DNA of 64,000 nt from Microbispora oryzae (GCF_017896165.1 NZ_JAFCNB010000006.1:310001-374000); one strand, 5' to 3'. Shown: positions 41,815 through 51,192, numbered from the stretch's first letter. The notes: generated by a model from the sequence alone, not told the origin. Program-made: numbers and translations.

Positions 41815-42459
41815 TCAGGTGGAGACAGGAGTGCGGGAGAGGGCGGTACGCAGCGCGAAGGCGCCGAGCAGGCCACCTGCCGTGAACCGCTGGGCGGCCA
41901 TGGCGCGGGGCCGGGCGGCCAGGAACCCCGACACCCGCGCTGCGCCCAGCATGACCAGAGCGTTCACGGAGAGTCCCACGATGATCTGCACACCACCGAG
42001 CTGGAGCAGTTGCCCCCAGGCCGGACCTGCCTGCGGGTCCAGGAACTGGGGCAGCAGGGCGGCATACATAAAAGCGATCTTGGGGTTGAGGAGGTTGGTC
42101 AGCAACCCCATCGAGAACAGGCGGGCGTCGGAGACCGGGGTCAGGTCCTGGGCCGGGGCGAAGGGCGAGCGGCCGCCGGGCTTGAGCATGCCCCAGGCGA
42201 GGTAGGCCAGGTAGGCGGCCCCGGCAAGCTTGACCACCATGAACGCCACTGGAACGGCGGCGAACAATGCGGACAGGCCCGCAGCCGCGGCCAGCAGGTA
42301 GCACACGAATCCCACGGCGGTCCCACTGAGGCTGACCAGGCCCGCCCTGCGGCCTTGAGTGATCGCGCGGGAGGCGAGGTGGATCATGTTCGGACCCGGA
42401 GTCAGGGCCATGCCCAGTTCGACCAGGGCCACTCCTCCGACTGCGGTCAGAGTGATCAC
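41815..42459 (-). CDS. LysE/RhtB-family amino-acid exporter (1)
   Basis: The 214-aa protein has about six membrane helices and the LysE signature G-M-A-L-T-P-G-P-N-M-I-H-L-A near the N-terminus, plus L-L-T-N-L-L-N-P-K-I-A-F-M-Y. The GTG start has AGGAGG seven bases upstream. The family exports amino acids or derivatives; the substrate is unknown. It lies in the accessory zone to the right of the tRNA-Gly repeats. Confidence 0.88.
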   Translation of the reverse strand: MITLTAVGGVALVELGMALTPGPNMIHLASRAITQGRRAGLVSLSGTAVGFVCYLLAAAAGLSALFAAVPVAFMVVKLAGAAYLAYLAWGMLKPGGRSPFAPAQDLTPVSDARLFSMGLLTNLLNPKIAFMYAALLPQFLDPQAGPAWGQLLQLGGVQIIVGLSVNALVMLGAARVSGFLAARPRAMAAQRFTAGGLLGAFALRTALSRTPVST

Positions 42460-42755
42460 CGGTCAACCTCCTGTCGTTCGTCGGGCACCTGATGCGGAAT
42501 GGGTGGCCCAGTTGCAGCGGACGGCTACGACGCATCAGCAGCACCCGTCTCGCCTGCTGCAGAATACGTTCTTGCTGCTCGGTGTCCTCATGCGCCCCCA
42601 TCCCTGTTCTCGGTCCGCGCACGACAGGAACAACGTGGAGTCTCGGCAAGCCTCCCGAGAATGCGCAGGTCAACGTCTCAACAGGTCAGGCCCCCTCCGC
42701 ATACGCTGTCTTCCAAACTAGGCTCGCGTTCACGGCTCGTGACAAACTCCGGCGC
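42460..42755. other. Intergenic region, divergent promoters
   Basis: No supported gene. It separates the divergent LysE and cytidine-deaminase-like genes, and weak promoter-like sequence (TAGGCT, about 42720) precedes the latter. Confidence 0.4.
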
Positions 42756-43199
42756 ATGAAACTCGACCAGACGCTTGTAGACGCGGCCGTAGAACTCATG
42801 AACCAACGCTGGCCCACGGGTGAACCTGGCGGTGCAGCCGCTGTGCGGCTCGCTGACGGTGGCATCCTGACCAGCGTCGGCCTCGACAACATGAACGGCT
42901 CGGTCGCACTCTGCCATGAGACCGGTGCGTTCATCCAGGCCTACACCCAGGACCGAACCATCACTGCCTCCGTCTGCGTCTGCCGTGACCTGGAGCGCGG
43001 CAGGATTCTGATCCTGCCGCCCTGCGGCGTCTGCCAGGAACGGCTCGCGCTCTGGGGGCCGTCCGTCGAAGTCGCCGTCCCGCAGGAAGACGACGCAACC
43101 CGTTGGGAGGCGCGCACCCTCGCGGAAGTGAACCCCTACTACTGGGGCCTGCAGTTCGCGGAGGGGCAGTGGCCTTCCGAAGCACAGCACTCCAAGTGA
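42756..43199 (+). CDS. Cytidine/blasticidin-S-deaminase-like protein
   Basis: The 147-aa zinc deaminase has both catalytic motifs: C-H-E-T-G-A (about residue 50, HxE) and P-C-G-V-C-Q-E (PCxxC, about residue 88). It is small, with an extra acidic stretch after the zinc site (P-Q-E-D-D-A-T-R-W), more like blasticidin-S deaminases and related drug or nucleoside deaminases than like housekeeping Cdd. No pyrimidine-salvage genes are adjacent. Substrate inferred only at family level. Confidence 0.8.
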   Translation: MKLDQTLVDAAVELMNQRWPTGEPGGAAAVRLADGGILTSVGLDNMNGSVALCHETGAFIQAYTQDRTITASVCVCRDLERGRILILPPCGVCQERLALWGPSVEVAVPQEDDATRWEARTLAEVNPYYWGLQFAEGQWPSEAQHSK

Positions 43200-43307
43200 C
43201 CGCGCCCATGGCGGTACAGCAGCGAAGTACAGCAACCAGAGCAACCGACTGACCCGATGGTGACCGAGGTGGCCATGCGCAGGCTCAGGGCACCGGGAAC
43301 GGCGCCA

Positions 43308-45060
43308 CTACAGTGACCGACTCCCCCGCCGGTGGGTGGACACGGTGTGCGGCGAGAGGAACATCCGCTGGGCGATCTGGCGGTTGGTCATCCCCTTGGC
43401 GATCAAGCCGGCGACGGCGCGTTCTGTGTCGGTGAGGCTGTCCCATCCGAAGGTCGGCCGCTGGGATTGACTCCAGTGGCGGCGCCGTACGCCAAGCGCC
43501 CGCAGCCGGGCTCGCACGCGGGCCGCGTCCAAGAGGGCACCGATGCGTTCGTAGCCGTCGAGCGCCTGGTCCAGGCTGTCGACGGGCTGTGCGGCGAGCA
43601 CGGTCAGGCCGAGGTCGTTGATCTCCTCCTCGGCGGCCTGGATGGCGATGTCGGCCGCATCGAACTGTCGCATGGCTCGCAGGCGCGTATATGGGCGCTG
43701 GATGGCTTCGGCGGTGCCGCTGTCCGTGATTCGCAGGGCTTCGCGTAGATGCGTGAACGAGTCGGCGCCCCGCCCGTCGACCATCGCGAACCGAGCGAGC
43801 AGCAGGAGTGCTCCGACAACGGCGGCATCGGTGTGCCGCTCGCGGTCGGCGAGAACGGCTTCCGCTCGTTGTCGTCCTTTCCGGAAGTCGTTCAGCCAGA
43901 TGAGCCCCCAGAACATCGCCCATTCGGCGATGCCGCGAAGGTCATTTGGAATGTCCTGCTGGGCGAGCAGGCTTTCGGCCTCGGATATCGCATCCGCCGG
44001 TCGGCCGCTCAGGAGCAGGATGTGCGCCAGCGCGCAGCGCAGGCGAGGGGCGTGGAGAGGTGGGGCCCTGCCGAGTGCGGCACGGGCGAGATCGGCCGCC
44101 TCGGACAGCCGTCCGATGACCGTCAGGGCGTCGACCGCGGTGGCGGCGCGACCGAACCAGTCAGGGTCGGTGGAGTCGCTGAGTTCGAGCGCGCGCAGGG
44201 CGAGGTCGGCGGCGGTCTGAGGTGAGGACCGCAGCACCTCGCGCGCCGCTTGGTCGAGTCTGAGTAGTGCGGACGTATCACCGCGACTGGCATCGTGAAT
44301 GAGGTGCGCGGCGGCATGAACAGCCGACCCGCTTCGCTTGAGCAGCATCTTTCCTGCATCGTGGTGCAGGGCCCGGCGTACGGAGTCGGGGATGGTTTTG
44401 ACCACCGCCTGCCACAGGAGATCGTGCCGGAAGGTGAGCTCATGCCCTACAGGTTCGACGATGCCCGCCGACATCGCCTCCTCCAGCATCGGCAACAGGC
44501 CATTGGTCGATTCGCCGAGCATTTCAGCCAGATCCTTCACCGAGAACGAACGACCTAAGATTCCGGCGCACTGCAGCAGATACCTGGTCCGTGCGGACAA
44601 CTCCTCCAGGCGTTCCTGCATGATCGCCTGAGCATGGGGCGGGGACGCCGCCATCCGCGCGCGACCATCGGCGATCTGGAAGACGCCCTCGCCTTTGAAC
44701 TTCTCAAGGAGATCGACGAGCAGGAAGGGATTGCCGTCCACTATGCCGGCCAGGGCCAGCACATCCGGCTCGGGCGCCGCCCCGAGGACGTCGGTGACGA
44801 CGTCCGCCACAGCTCGCCGGTCAAGCGCCCCCAGCGTGATCCGAATCGCGCCGTCACGTTCCAGCAGGTCGAACAGGCGGTTGAGGCGGGGGCAGTCGCC
44901 GCTGCCTGTCGTACGGGTCAGCATCCAGACGAGTGGAGAGGCGACATCTCTGGTCATCGACCGCAGCGCCGGCAGAGTTATCGGATCAGCCCAGTGCAGA
45001 TCATCCAACGCGAGGAACATCGGTTCCTGAGCCACCCGCTGCCGCCAGAACCGGGGGTAC
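43308..45060 (-). pseudogene. LuxR-type LAL (large ATP-binding) regulator, degenerate
   Basis: About 585 codons remain. They include Walker B F-L-A-L-D-D-L-H-W-A-D-P, long TPR-like helical repeats, and the start of the LuxR helix-turn-helix L-T-D-T-E-R-A-V-A-G-L-I-A-K-G-M-T-N. After S-P-H-T-V-S-T-H the reading turns to R-R-G-S-R-S-L-stop instead of the final helix. At the N-terminus Walker A and the first about 100 residues are replaced by non-homologous sequence and an IS427-like fragment on the other strand. It is damaged at both ends and presumably inactive. Confidence 0.72.
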
Positions 45061-45069
45061 GGCTCGGGC

Positions 45070-45141
45070 ATGGCCTGCTGGCGACGGCTCGCCGAGTGGC
45101 AGAAGGCCGGCGTTTGGCAACGTCTGCACGAGGTCCTGCTC
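45070..45141 (+). pseudogene. IS427/IS5-type transposase fragment
   Basis: M-A-C-W-R-R-L-A-E-W-Q-K-A-G-V-W-Q-R-L-H, then E-V-L-L, matches the conserved W-R-R-L-x-x-W-x-x-A-G-V-W-x-x-L-H of IS427-type OrfA. Homology stops at once on both sides. It lies where the LuxR-LAL gene loses its N-terminus, so IS insertion followed by decay probably broke it. Confidence 0.65.
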
Positions 45142-45252
45142 GACGGAGAGAATCTCATCCCGAGCAGGTCGTGACCCTTCTGGTACGGCCCCGCAGCCGA
45201 CCCGAACCCACGCGAAAAAAGGGCGCGCAGGCTCGAACCGGGGAGTGCCACC

Positions 45253-45972
45253 ATGTCGCGGGTGACGTCAACCGAACCGACCTCCCTCCGTGTCGCCGCC
45301 GCCCGCAACAACGCCGACTGGTGTGCCTCGGTCTGCCGGTCCCACGGCAACACCAGCGCCTTCGGAGAGAAGGCCTGGTGGAGTGTCCGCCGTACGCCCG
45401 TGTACTATCCTGACGCCATCACACTGCTCGACGACGTGGTGCCTGCCGACTTCCTCACGGAGATCGACATGGCGTCACCCGGGTGTTCGGTCAAGGACAG
45501 TTTCGTCACACTCGACCTCGCGCCAATGGGGTTCTCCGAACTTTTCGCGGCCCAGTGGATCCACCGGCCGCCGGGCCCCGCCGTACCGGCGACTCTGCGC
45601 ACGGAGCGAGTGTCCACAGCCTCCCGGCTTCGCGACTGGCAGGCCGCCTGGCACGGCGATGACGACGTACCCGATGTCTTCCGTCCGGCGCTGCTCGACG
45701 ACCCGTCCGTGCTGGTGCTGGCCTTTCACGACGGCGGAGGCCTCCACGGCGGTGCGGTCCTGAACCACAGCGCGGGTCTGGTCGGCCTGTCGAACCTGTT
45801 CGCGGTCGAGGGCTGCGACGTCGCCGATATCTGGGCATCAGCGATCAGCGCGGCCGCCGGCCACTTCCCCGAGGTTCCCCTCGTCGGCTACGAGCACGGC
45901 GACGACCTCGCGCCCGCGCTCGCCAATGGCTTCGGCGTGCTCGGCACACTGCGCGTCTGGCTGCACAGTTGA
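45253..45972 (+). CDS. Hypothetical protein, possibly GNAT-like C-terminal fold
   Basis: The 239-aa protein starts N-terminally with A-R-N-N-A-D-W-C-A-S-V-C-R-S-H-G and ends with G-Y-E-H-G-D-D-L-A-P-A-L-A-N-G-F-G-V-L-G, a pattern like the last strands of GNAT acetyltransferases (ending G-x-L-R-V-W). A clear acetyl-CoA pyrophosphate loop is not visible. It resembles a hypothetical family I believe is common in actinobacteria, but I cannot name it. It stands alone. Confidence 0.6.
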   Translation: MSRVTSTEPTSLRVAAARNNADWCASVCRSHGNTSAFGEKAWWSVRRTPVYYPDAITLLDDVVPADFLTEIDMASPGCSVKDSFVTLDLAPMGFSELFAAQWIHRPPGPAVPATLRTERVSTASRLRDWQAAWHGDDDVPDVFRPALLDDPSVLVLAFHDGGGLHGGAVLNHSAGLVGLSNLFAVEGCDVADIWASAISAAAGHFPEVPLVGYEHGDDLAPALANGFGVLGTLRVWLHS

Positions 45973-46015
45973 CGTGCCGCGGGTGGACCACGAGCTCACG
46001 CCCCCGATCCATTCA

Positions 46016-46029
46016 CTTCCCAAGCTGAC
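46016..46029. repeat. Short attachment-site relic (copy D)
   Basis: CTTCCCAAGCTGAC, 14 bases identical to the start of the attachment copies, then diverges. Could be chance, but its position between the other relics makes that less likely. Confidence 0.35.
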
Positions 46030-46226
46030 GACGCATGGACCACAGGTGAAGACGTCGGTGCCCTCTGCAATGATCCCGCGATACGTCCCAACGGAAGGCA
46101 TACGGGATGAGCGGGGCTCTGACCCTGACCGGCTCCACAGCGACGTTGAGGACCTTGGCATGAACGTCGACGGTGATCGGTTGGGATTTCCCGAGAACCC
46201 CCTCCGTCGCCGGCATCGACCACTGC

Positions 46227-46817
46227 TCACGAAATCGCGGACCCTGCAACCCGGAACGTCAGGTGGGTGGCGGCCGGCGACTCGACCACCCTCGTCTGCT
46301 CCAGCTCGACACGGCCTCCGTCGAAGAGCCGGGTGCCCGCGCCGAGAAGGATCGGCACCAGGTGGATGCGCACCTCGTCGACGAGCCCGGCCCTGAGATA
46401 CTGCCGGGCGACCTCCGCCCCGCCCATCACGACGACGTCCTTGTTACCCGCTGCCGCCCTGGCCTGCTTGAGGGCGCTTTCGACGCCGTCGGTGACGAAG
46501 GTGAAGGTCGTGGGGCCCTTGACCAGCTTCTCTCGGGTCCGGCTCGTGAGAACGAAGCACGGCATGCCGAAGGCGCCGTCGTCTCCCCACGGACCTTCAC
46601 CCACGTCGAAGGTCCGTCTGCCGAGGATGAACGCACCTGTCTCCGCGAACATCTCAGCGGAGATCTCACGGTCGATCTCGCTTACCGGGTTGCCATCAAT
46701 GCCGAGCCAGCGGTGCAGACGCTCACCGTTCTCACCCAGGGGTTGGTCGACGCCGACATTCGGCGCCGCGGTGAAGCCGTCCAGCGACATGGTCATTTCC
46801 AGCAGTACTCTTCCCAT
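46227..46817 (-). CDS. Dihydrofolate-reductase-family (RibD C-terminal-like) protein
   Basis: The 196-aa protein has the DHFR/RibD-C fold. The N-terminal strand and loop are V-L-L-E-M-T-M-S-L-D-G-F, with F-I-L-G-R-R-T-F-D-V at about 64-73 and the NADPH-binding V-V-V-M-G-G-A-E-V-A-R-Q-Y-L late in the protein. These stand-alone reductases are common in actinobacteria and usually have no assigned substrate; trimethoprim resistance should not be assumed. Confidence 0.82.
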   Translation of the reverse strand: MGRVLLEMTMSLDGFTAAPNVGVDQPLGENGERLHRWLGIDGNPVSEIDREISAEMFAETGAFILGRRTFDVGEGPWGDDGAFGMPCFVLTSRTREKLVKGPTTFTFVTDGVESALKQARAAAGNKDVVVMGGAEVARQYLRAGLVDEVRIHLVPILLGAGTRLFDGGRVELEQTRVVESPAATHLTFRVAGSAIS

Positions 46818-47119
46818 GGACCCTCCTCGATTGCGTCAGCGGATTCGATGATGTCAGTCGGTTACGACAATTCGAGAAGAATCGTTCCGGGGCCTCGTTC
46901 CTCACCGGGCACCGTAGATTGCCGTGCATTAGACAGGGTGACGAGGGGTCGGTCACGGTCACTCCGACCGGCCCGAAGCCAGCTCAGCGCCCCTGAAAGC
47001 CGCCTTCCCAAGCCGGCAGCATGGGCTCGATTCCCGTCGCCCGCTTCGCAAACGAAGACCCAGACCCGGAATCCGACCCGACTCACGTACCTGTTGCTCT
47101 TCACCACATAGGGGTCGGA
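46818..47119. other. Intergenic region with element-end relics
   Basis: No gene. Holds the about 55-bp sequence at 46923-46978 related to the one before copy B (GTGCATTAGACAGGGTGACG) followed by attachment copy E, so an old element end is preserved here. Confidence 0.55.
47004..47049. repeat. Decayed attachment-site copy E
   Basis: 38 of 46 bases match the tRNA-Gly 3' end, including the T-loop GCTCGATTCCCGTCGCCCGC region. Preceded by the same int-proximal sequence as copy B. Confidence 0.7.
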
Positions 47120-47531
47120 GTGGGAGTCTTCTATGACTACTACCGGGCAGATAGCCGTGACGCAGCCGTCGCCAAGCCACTGGATCCTCGCGCAGTTCAA
47201 GAGCCCGCGCATCCCCCGTTCGACGCCGTGGACGCCAAGTGGATTGATCCGCACCCGAAGCTGGGCACGCTCATCGCTCTGATGGCAGGTGTTCCGTACA
47301 CTGTCGATCTCGTCGAGAGCGTGTCCGTCTACCCGCCTCCACAGGGCGCTCCTGAAGGCATGGAGGAATGGGAGTCACTAGCAGGGGATTCGCCATACGC
47401 CGAGCGACCATGGATCGAGGAACTGCCTGTGTTGGTAAGTGATGCACTGGCCGACATCGATGATTCCCGTCTCCCGGAAATCGCGAGGCAGTGGGCGCGG
47501 CACGATGAGTTCCAGGACTGGAGCCCATCTG
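47120..47531 (+). pseudogene. Hypothetical protein, C-terminally truncated
   Basis: The GTG-started reading, V-G-V-F-Y-D-Y-Y-R-A-D, continues with D-A-K-W-I-D-P-H-P-K-L-G-T-L-I-A and P-Y-T-V-D-L-V-E-S-V-S-V-Y. It has the look of a conserved cytoplasmic protein of about 180 residues. After W-A-R-H-D-E-F-Q-D-W the frame stays open but becomes antisense to the DUF4097 gene, so the natural C-terminus is missing. Family not recognised. Confidence 0.5.
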
Positions 47532-47533
47532 GC

Positions 47534-47974
47534 TCAGGAGTGGTCGCCTCCGGCCACTTGGACAAGATCATTGCCGCCGACAACGAAACGCACCTTGACG
47601 TCTTTGGAGTAGGTCGTGCCTTCGATCGCGCCAGCGACTCCGCGCACCTCCAGCGGCCCGGTGCCGCCGTTGATGACAATGTCGGCGCCGAACACCTTGG
47701 CGAAGACGCCTGTGTCCTCCGGCACGTCGAGGATCAGGTCGATGCGGCTTTTTTGGAGGAAGTAGCGTAGGGCGGATGACGAGGTGATGTGCAGAACGTC
47801 GCTCTGAACGCTGGCCTTGGCGGCCAGCGTCGCGACATCACCGAGTGCCGTGACGGTCACCGTATCGGTGTCGATGGCGTTGATCCTGATGTTGCCGCCC
47901 ACGATGCGGATCTCGACCCGCTTGATCTGGCCGGCCTGGGTCGAGCGAAATACTTCCACCCTGCGGTCGGACAT
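47534..47974 (-). CDS. DUF4097-like putative adhesin domain protein
   Basis: The 146-aa beta-helix-type protein has V-E-I-R-I-V-G-G-N-I-R-I-N-A and later K-V-F-G-A-D-I-V-I-N-G-G-T-G-P-L, repeated strand units typical of the DUF4097 family. No signal peptide. Start at 47974 has GAGGAG upstream. It ends abruptly in A-G-G-D-H-S, and together with the truncated neighbour that suggests a deletion junction at about 47530. Confidence 0.68.
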   Translation of the reverse strand: MSDRRVEVFRSTQAGQIKRVEIRIVGGNIRINAIDTDTVTVTALGDVATLAAKASVQSDVLHITSSSALRYFLQKSRIDLILDVPEDTGVFAKVFGADIVINGGTGPLEVRGVAGAIEGTTYSKDVKVRFVVGGNDLVQVAGGDHS

Positions 47975-48162
47975 CGTGGTCTCCTCGTGGACGGATGAGG
48001 GAGGATCCGCACTCTTGATAGTCCCATCATGATTCACCTAAGGCGCATATGTCCTGACCCAACCGCGAACAAATATCTCGTCCGCCTGTCTGAAACGGCC
48101 GTGTCCGCGCCCGGCCAACACCTAGCCTGACAGCCAGTCCGCGCGGTCGCGGCAGGGGTGGG

Positions 48163-48795
48163 TCACCCAGCGCAGAGCTGGGAGCTCAGCGTCTCGTGCG
48201 TCCAGCGCTCCCACTGGTCGGGCGTCCAGCCGCGGTCGCGGACGAACACTAGGTACAGCTCCGGGCTGAGCAGGCCGAACAGCAGGTCAGCGGCCTGCTC
48301 AGCCGTCACCCCGGTTCTGGCCCCCGGTTTGGTCACCAGTGATCGGGCGGCCGTGGCGTGGACGGTGAACCGCGGGTCGGCGTCGTGGGCCCAGAGCTCG
48401 GCGATCCCCGAGTCGGTCAGAGCGGCAGCCCGCAGCATCTCGGTGATCGGAGCCACCCGCTCCAGGATCCCCCGCGTCTCACGCACGTGGAGCCGCAGCT
48501 GCGCGTCGGCGGTCTCGGTGGCGAGGGCCTCGCGGAACCAGGGGCGATCCATCGTGCCGATCGCCTCGTGGTCGCCGGCGATCGACACGTCCACCAGCTC
48601 CTTGAGCAGCGCGCGCTTATTGCCGAACGTGAAGTAGATCGTCTGGACGGCCACACCGGCCCGGTCGGCGATCTCCTGGAGCGCCGTCGCGCCGTATCCA
48701 TGCTGGACGAACAGGTCTCGCGCCGCGTCCAGGATGCGCCTGCGCGTCTCCTTGGGCCTGCGGGTCCGCTTGTCCTCGCTCTTGACCTGGCTCAT
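48163..48795 (-). CDS. TetR-family regulator of the methyltransferase gene
   Basis: The 210-aa protein has a TetR helix-turn-helix, A-L-Q-E-I-A-D-R-A-G-V-A-V-Q-T-I-Y-F-T-F (about 38-57), and a C-terminal ligand domain. It is divergent from a SAM methyltransferase gene with 59 bp between starts, which hold a perfect 10-1-10 inverted repeat. It likely represses both genes. The inducer is unknown. Confidence 0.9.
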   Translation of the reverse strand: MSQVKSEDKRTRRPKETRRRILDAARDLFVQHGYGATALQEIADRAGVAVQTIYFTFGNKRALLKELVDVSIAGDHEAIGTMDRPWFREALATETADAQLRLHVRETRGILERVAPITEMLRAAALTDSGIAELWAHDADPRFTVHATAARSLVTKPGARTGVTAEQAADLLFGLLSPELYLVFVRDRGWTPDQWERWTHETLSSQLCAG

Positions 48796-48808
48796 GGCTG
48801 TAGCCTAT

Positions 48809-48829
48809 CTCTAGAGTTGAACTCTAGAG
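48809..48829. promoter_or_regulatory. Perfect 21-bp palindromic operator
   Basis: CTCTAGAGTT-G-AACTCTAGAG centred at 48819 in the divergent spacer. A further CCTCTAG half-site follows at about 48834. Prime TetR operator candidate. Confidence 0.75.
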
Positions 48830-48854
48830 ACCACCTCTAGTTACGGGAGGATTC

Positions 48855-49691
48855 ATGCAGGCCATCGCGAACCGAGAGCACGCGGAAGCATGGAACGGCT
48901 GGGAGGGCGTCAACTGGGCGAACGACGCCGCCCGCTACAACGCGATAGCCGCCGGCTTCACCGACGACTTCTTCCGCATCGCGGCGATTGTGGAGGACGA
49001 CCGCGTCCTCGACGTCGGCTGTGGCACCGGCGAGATCACGCTGCGCACCGCACGTCTGGCGTCCCGAGGGCACGTCGTAGGCGTCGACATCTCGGCGCCG
49101 ATGCTGGAGCGCGCCCGCGCCGACGCCGCGGAGCAGTGCGCCGGCAACGTCACGTTCGAGCAGGGGGACGCCCAGGTCCACGCGTTCCCCGCCGGCGGTT
49201 TCGACGTCGCGATCAGCCGTGGTGGGGTGATGTTCTTCGGGGACCTGGTCGCCGGCTTCGCCAACATACGGCGGGGGCTTCGGCCGGGTGGGCGGCTCGT
49301 CTTCATGGGTCCGCAGCCCGGCGGGCCGGACAGCGACTACGCCCGCGCCACCGCGGCGCTGAAGCCGCTGATGCGCGTACCGTCCCCGGCCGCACGGGGC
49401 ATGGGATCGCTGGTCGATCCGGCCCGCATCCGCGAGGTGCTCGCTGCGGCCGGGTTCGCCGAGGTGGTCGTCAGGCCGGTCGAAGCGCCGATGGACTACG
49501 GCCGCGACGCGGCCGACGCCGCCGGCTTCATCCTCAGCCAGGGGCCGGTCCGCTTCAACCTCGACGGGGTCGACCCGTCCGTCGTCGAGCGGACGCGGGA
49601 GGAACTGCGGGCCGGACTCCTCGCCTACGAGACCCCGGAGGGCGTCCGCATCCCCGGCGCGGTGTGGCTGGTAAGCGCCGTCCGGCCCTGA
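48855..49691 (+). CDS. Class I SAM-dependent methyltransferase
   Basis: The 278-aa protein has Rossmann motif I V-L-D-V-G-C-G-T-G-E (about residues 52-61), the acidic motif II V-V-G-V-D-I-S and G-D-A-Q-V. It resembles ubiE/small-molecule methyltransferases rather than nucleic-acid ones. SD GGGAGG precedes the ATG. Divergent control by TetR suggests an inducible detoxification or modification function; the substrate cannot be inferred. Confidence 0.87.
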   Translation: MQAIANREHAEAWNGWEGVNWANDAARYNAIAAGFTDDFFRIAAIVEDDRVLDVGCGTGEITLRTARLASRGHVVGVDISAPMLERARADAAEQCAGNVTFEQGDAQVHAFPAGGFDVAISRGGVMFFGDLVAGFANIRRGLRPGGRLVFMGPQPGGPDSDYARATAALKPLMRVPSPAARGMGSLVDPARIREVLAAAGFAEVVVRPVEAPMDYGRDAADAAGFILSQGPVRFNLDGVDPSVVERTREELRAGLLAYETPEGVRIPGAVWLVSAVRP

Positions 49692-49722
49692 GCACGGGGA
49701 CGGCGTCCGGCCGCAGTATCGG

Positions 49723-50373
49723 TCAGTGGGTCGAGGTGGCCACACGCAGGCCCAGGGCAATGAGAACGGCGCCGCTCACAGCTTCCAGGCGACGACGGAT
49801 CACCGGTCGGCGGAACCAAGCTCCGGCACGGCCCACCGCGGCCGCCAGGGTGAGATAAAGAGTGGTCTCGATCGCCACCTGCGCCAGTCCCAGCAGAGCG
49901 GTGGTGGCGAACAGCGGCCGGTTCGATGGCACGAACTGCGGATAGAAAGCGATCATGAACACTGCCGCTTTCGGGTTCGCGAGCATCACTACAATGCCCT
50001 CGCCGAAGGCCGTCCACCAGCCCCGCGCGCTGCGCGACGGCGCCTCTTCAACGACCTCCGATGCCACTTCGGCCCCACGGCTGTGCCAGGCCGTACGCCA
50101 AGCCTTCACCCCGAGATACAGCAGAATCAGCCCACCGACCACGCGGAGAACGACGAAGGCCACCTCCGAGGCCGCGACCAGGGCTGCCAGGCCGCCCGCG
50201 GCACACAGCGCCCAGACGTACAGACCCGCCTCCAACCCCAGCACCGTGGGCACCGCTCCGGTAAAGCCACGCAGCGCGGCACGACGGAAGATCAATGCCA
50301 TCGCAGGTCCCGGCGAGGCCGTGATCAGCACGACGGCGACCATGAAGGCCGGCAAGGAGGCGACCAGATCCAT
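49723..50373 (-). CDS. LysE/RhtB-family exporter (2)
   Basis: The 216-aa protein has about six membrane helices and the family signature L-I-T-A-S-P-G-P-A-M-A-L, plus M-L-A-N-P-K-A-A-V-F-M. The start M-D-L-V-A-S-L at 50373 removes a charged extension. It is the second LysE homologue in the zone and only distantly similar to the first. Exported substrate unknown. Confidence 0.87.
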   Translation of the reverse strand: MDLVASLPAFMVAVVLITASPGPAMALIFRRAALRGFTGAVPTVLGLEAGLYVWALCAAGGLAALVAASEVAFVVLRVVGGLILLYLGVKAWRTAWHSRGAEVASEVVEEAPSRSARGWWTAFGEGIVVMLANPKAAVFMIAFYPQFVPSNRPLFATTALLGLAQVAIETTLYLTLAAAVGRAGAWFRRPVIRRRLEAVSGAVLIALGLRVATSTH

Positions 50374-50532
50374 ATGGTGATCGTGCCAGCGCGCTTTGCG
50401 CGAGCTCAACTTGTTTCCCTACGTGGAAGTCGAGCCGGAGACATGAGCCCTACAGGGCATGATCGATTGTTTCTCCGGCCTTTTCGCTCTTCCGCGCAGC
50501 ACCTCGGCGCACCTCCACCGAGCCGTGACCCG

Positions 50533-50952
50533 TCAGTCGTTCCGGATGTCGTGTTTCCTGAGCGGGGATCTGTCGCCGACGAGCCACAGATGGCCGAACG
50601 GGTCGATGAAGCCGCCTTGCCGGTGGACGCCCCATGGCGCCTCGTGGTCGCGAATCTCGTCAACACTGCCGTCCGCTCCGGCCGCTACGGCGCGCTCAAT
50701 GAAGCTGTCGGGATCATCCACGAAGACCTCGACGCGTACCGTTCTGGAACCGAGGACGGCAGGGGTGTCCCATTTGTTGTTCGTCGGTTCACCGAGAAAG
50801 AACGGGGCGCCCTCGACGGTCAGTCCCACCACGCCGCCAAGGTTCCACAGTTCGTTGGCCCCGAGCGCCTGTGCGTACCATCGCGCCGCGGCTGAGGCGT
50901 CAGGCACCGCGAGCATCAGCGAAATCACGGGAGGTCGAGCGTCGTCTGCCAT
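50533..50952 (-). CDS. VOC-family (glyoxalase/bleomycin resistance-like) protein
   Basis: The 139-aa protein has two beta-alpha-beta-beta-beta VOC units: A-A-R-W-Y-A-Q-A-L-G-A-N-E-L-W near the start, and F-I-D-P-F-G-H-L-W-L-V at the end, where the His of F-G-H-x-W is a typical VOC ligand. Such proteins act as dioxygenases, isomerases or antibiotic-binding proteins. It is monocistronic; the substrate is unknown. Confidence 0.85.
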   Translation of the reverse strand: MADDARPPVISLMLAVPDASAAARWYAQALGANELWNLGGVVGLTVEGAPFFLGEPTNNKWDTPAVLGSRTVRVEVFVDDPDSFIERAVAAGADGSVDEIRDHEAPWGVHRQGGFIDPFGHLWLVGDRSPLRKHDIRND

Positions 50953-51192
50953 AGGGTGTCCTGCCTTTGTCGGTAAGGCGCCCTGATCGCGCCCGTTGAG
51001 CCTGACACGGTCCGATCCACCGTGCAGCGGAATTCCCATGCTGCACGGCCGGCGCCTATCCCGCGTTTGGAAGAGAGCAGCCGTTCTAAGGAACCTCTAA
51101 AGGCGGCTGAAACCACACCAGAGGCCGCGATGTTTGTGTTGTCCCCACGACGCCGGTCTCGTCCGGCGCTCAGCGGACGGAAGGGCATCACG
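50953..51192. other. Divergent intergenic region upstream of the repeat protein
   Basis: About 240 bp between the VOC and repeat-protein starts, no gene. The downstream two-component system may act here, but no clear direct repeats of an OmpR-type site were found. Confidence 0.4.
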
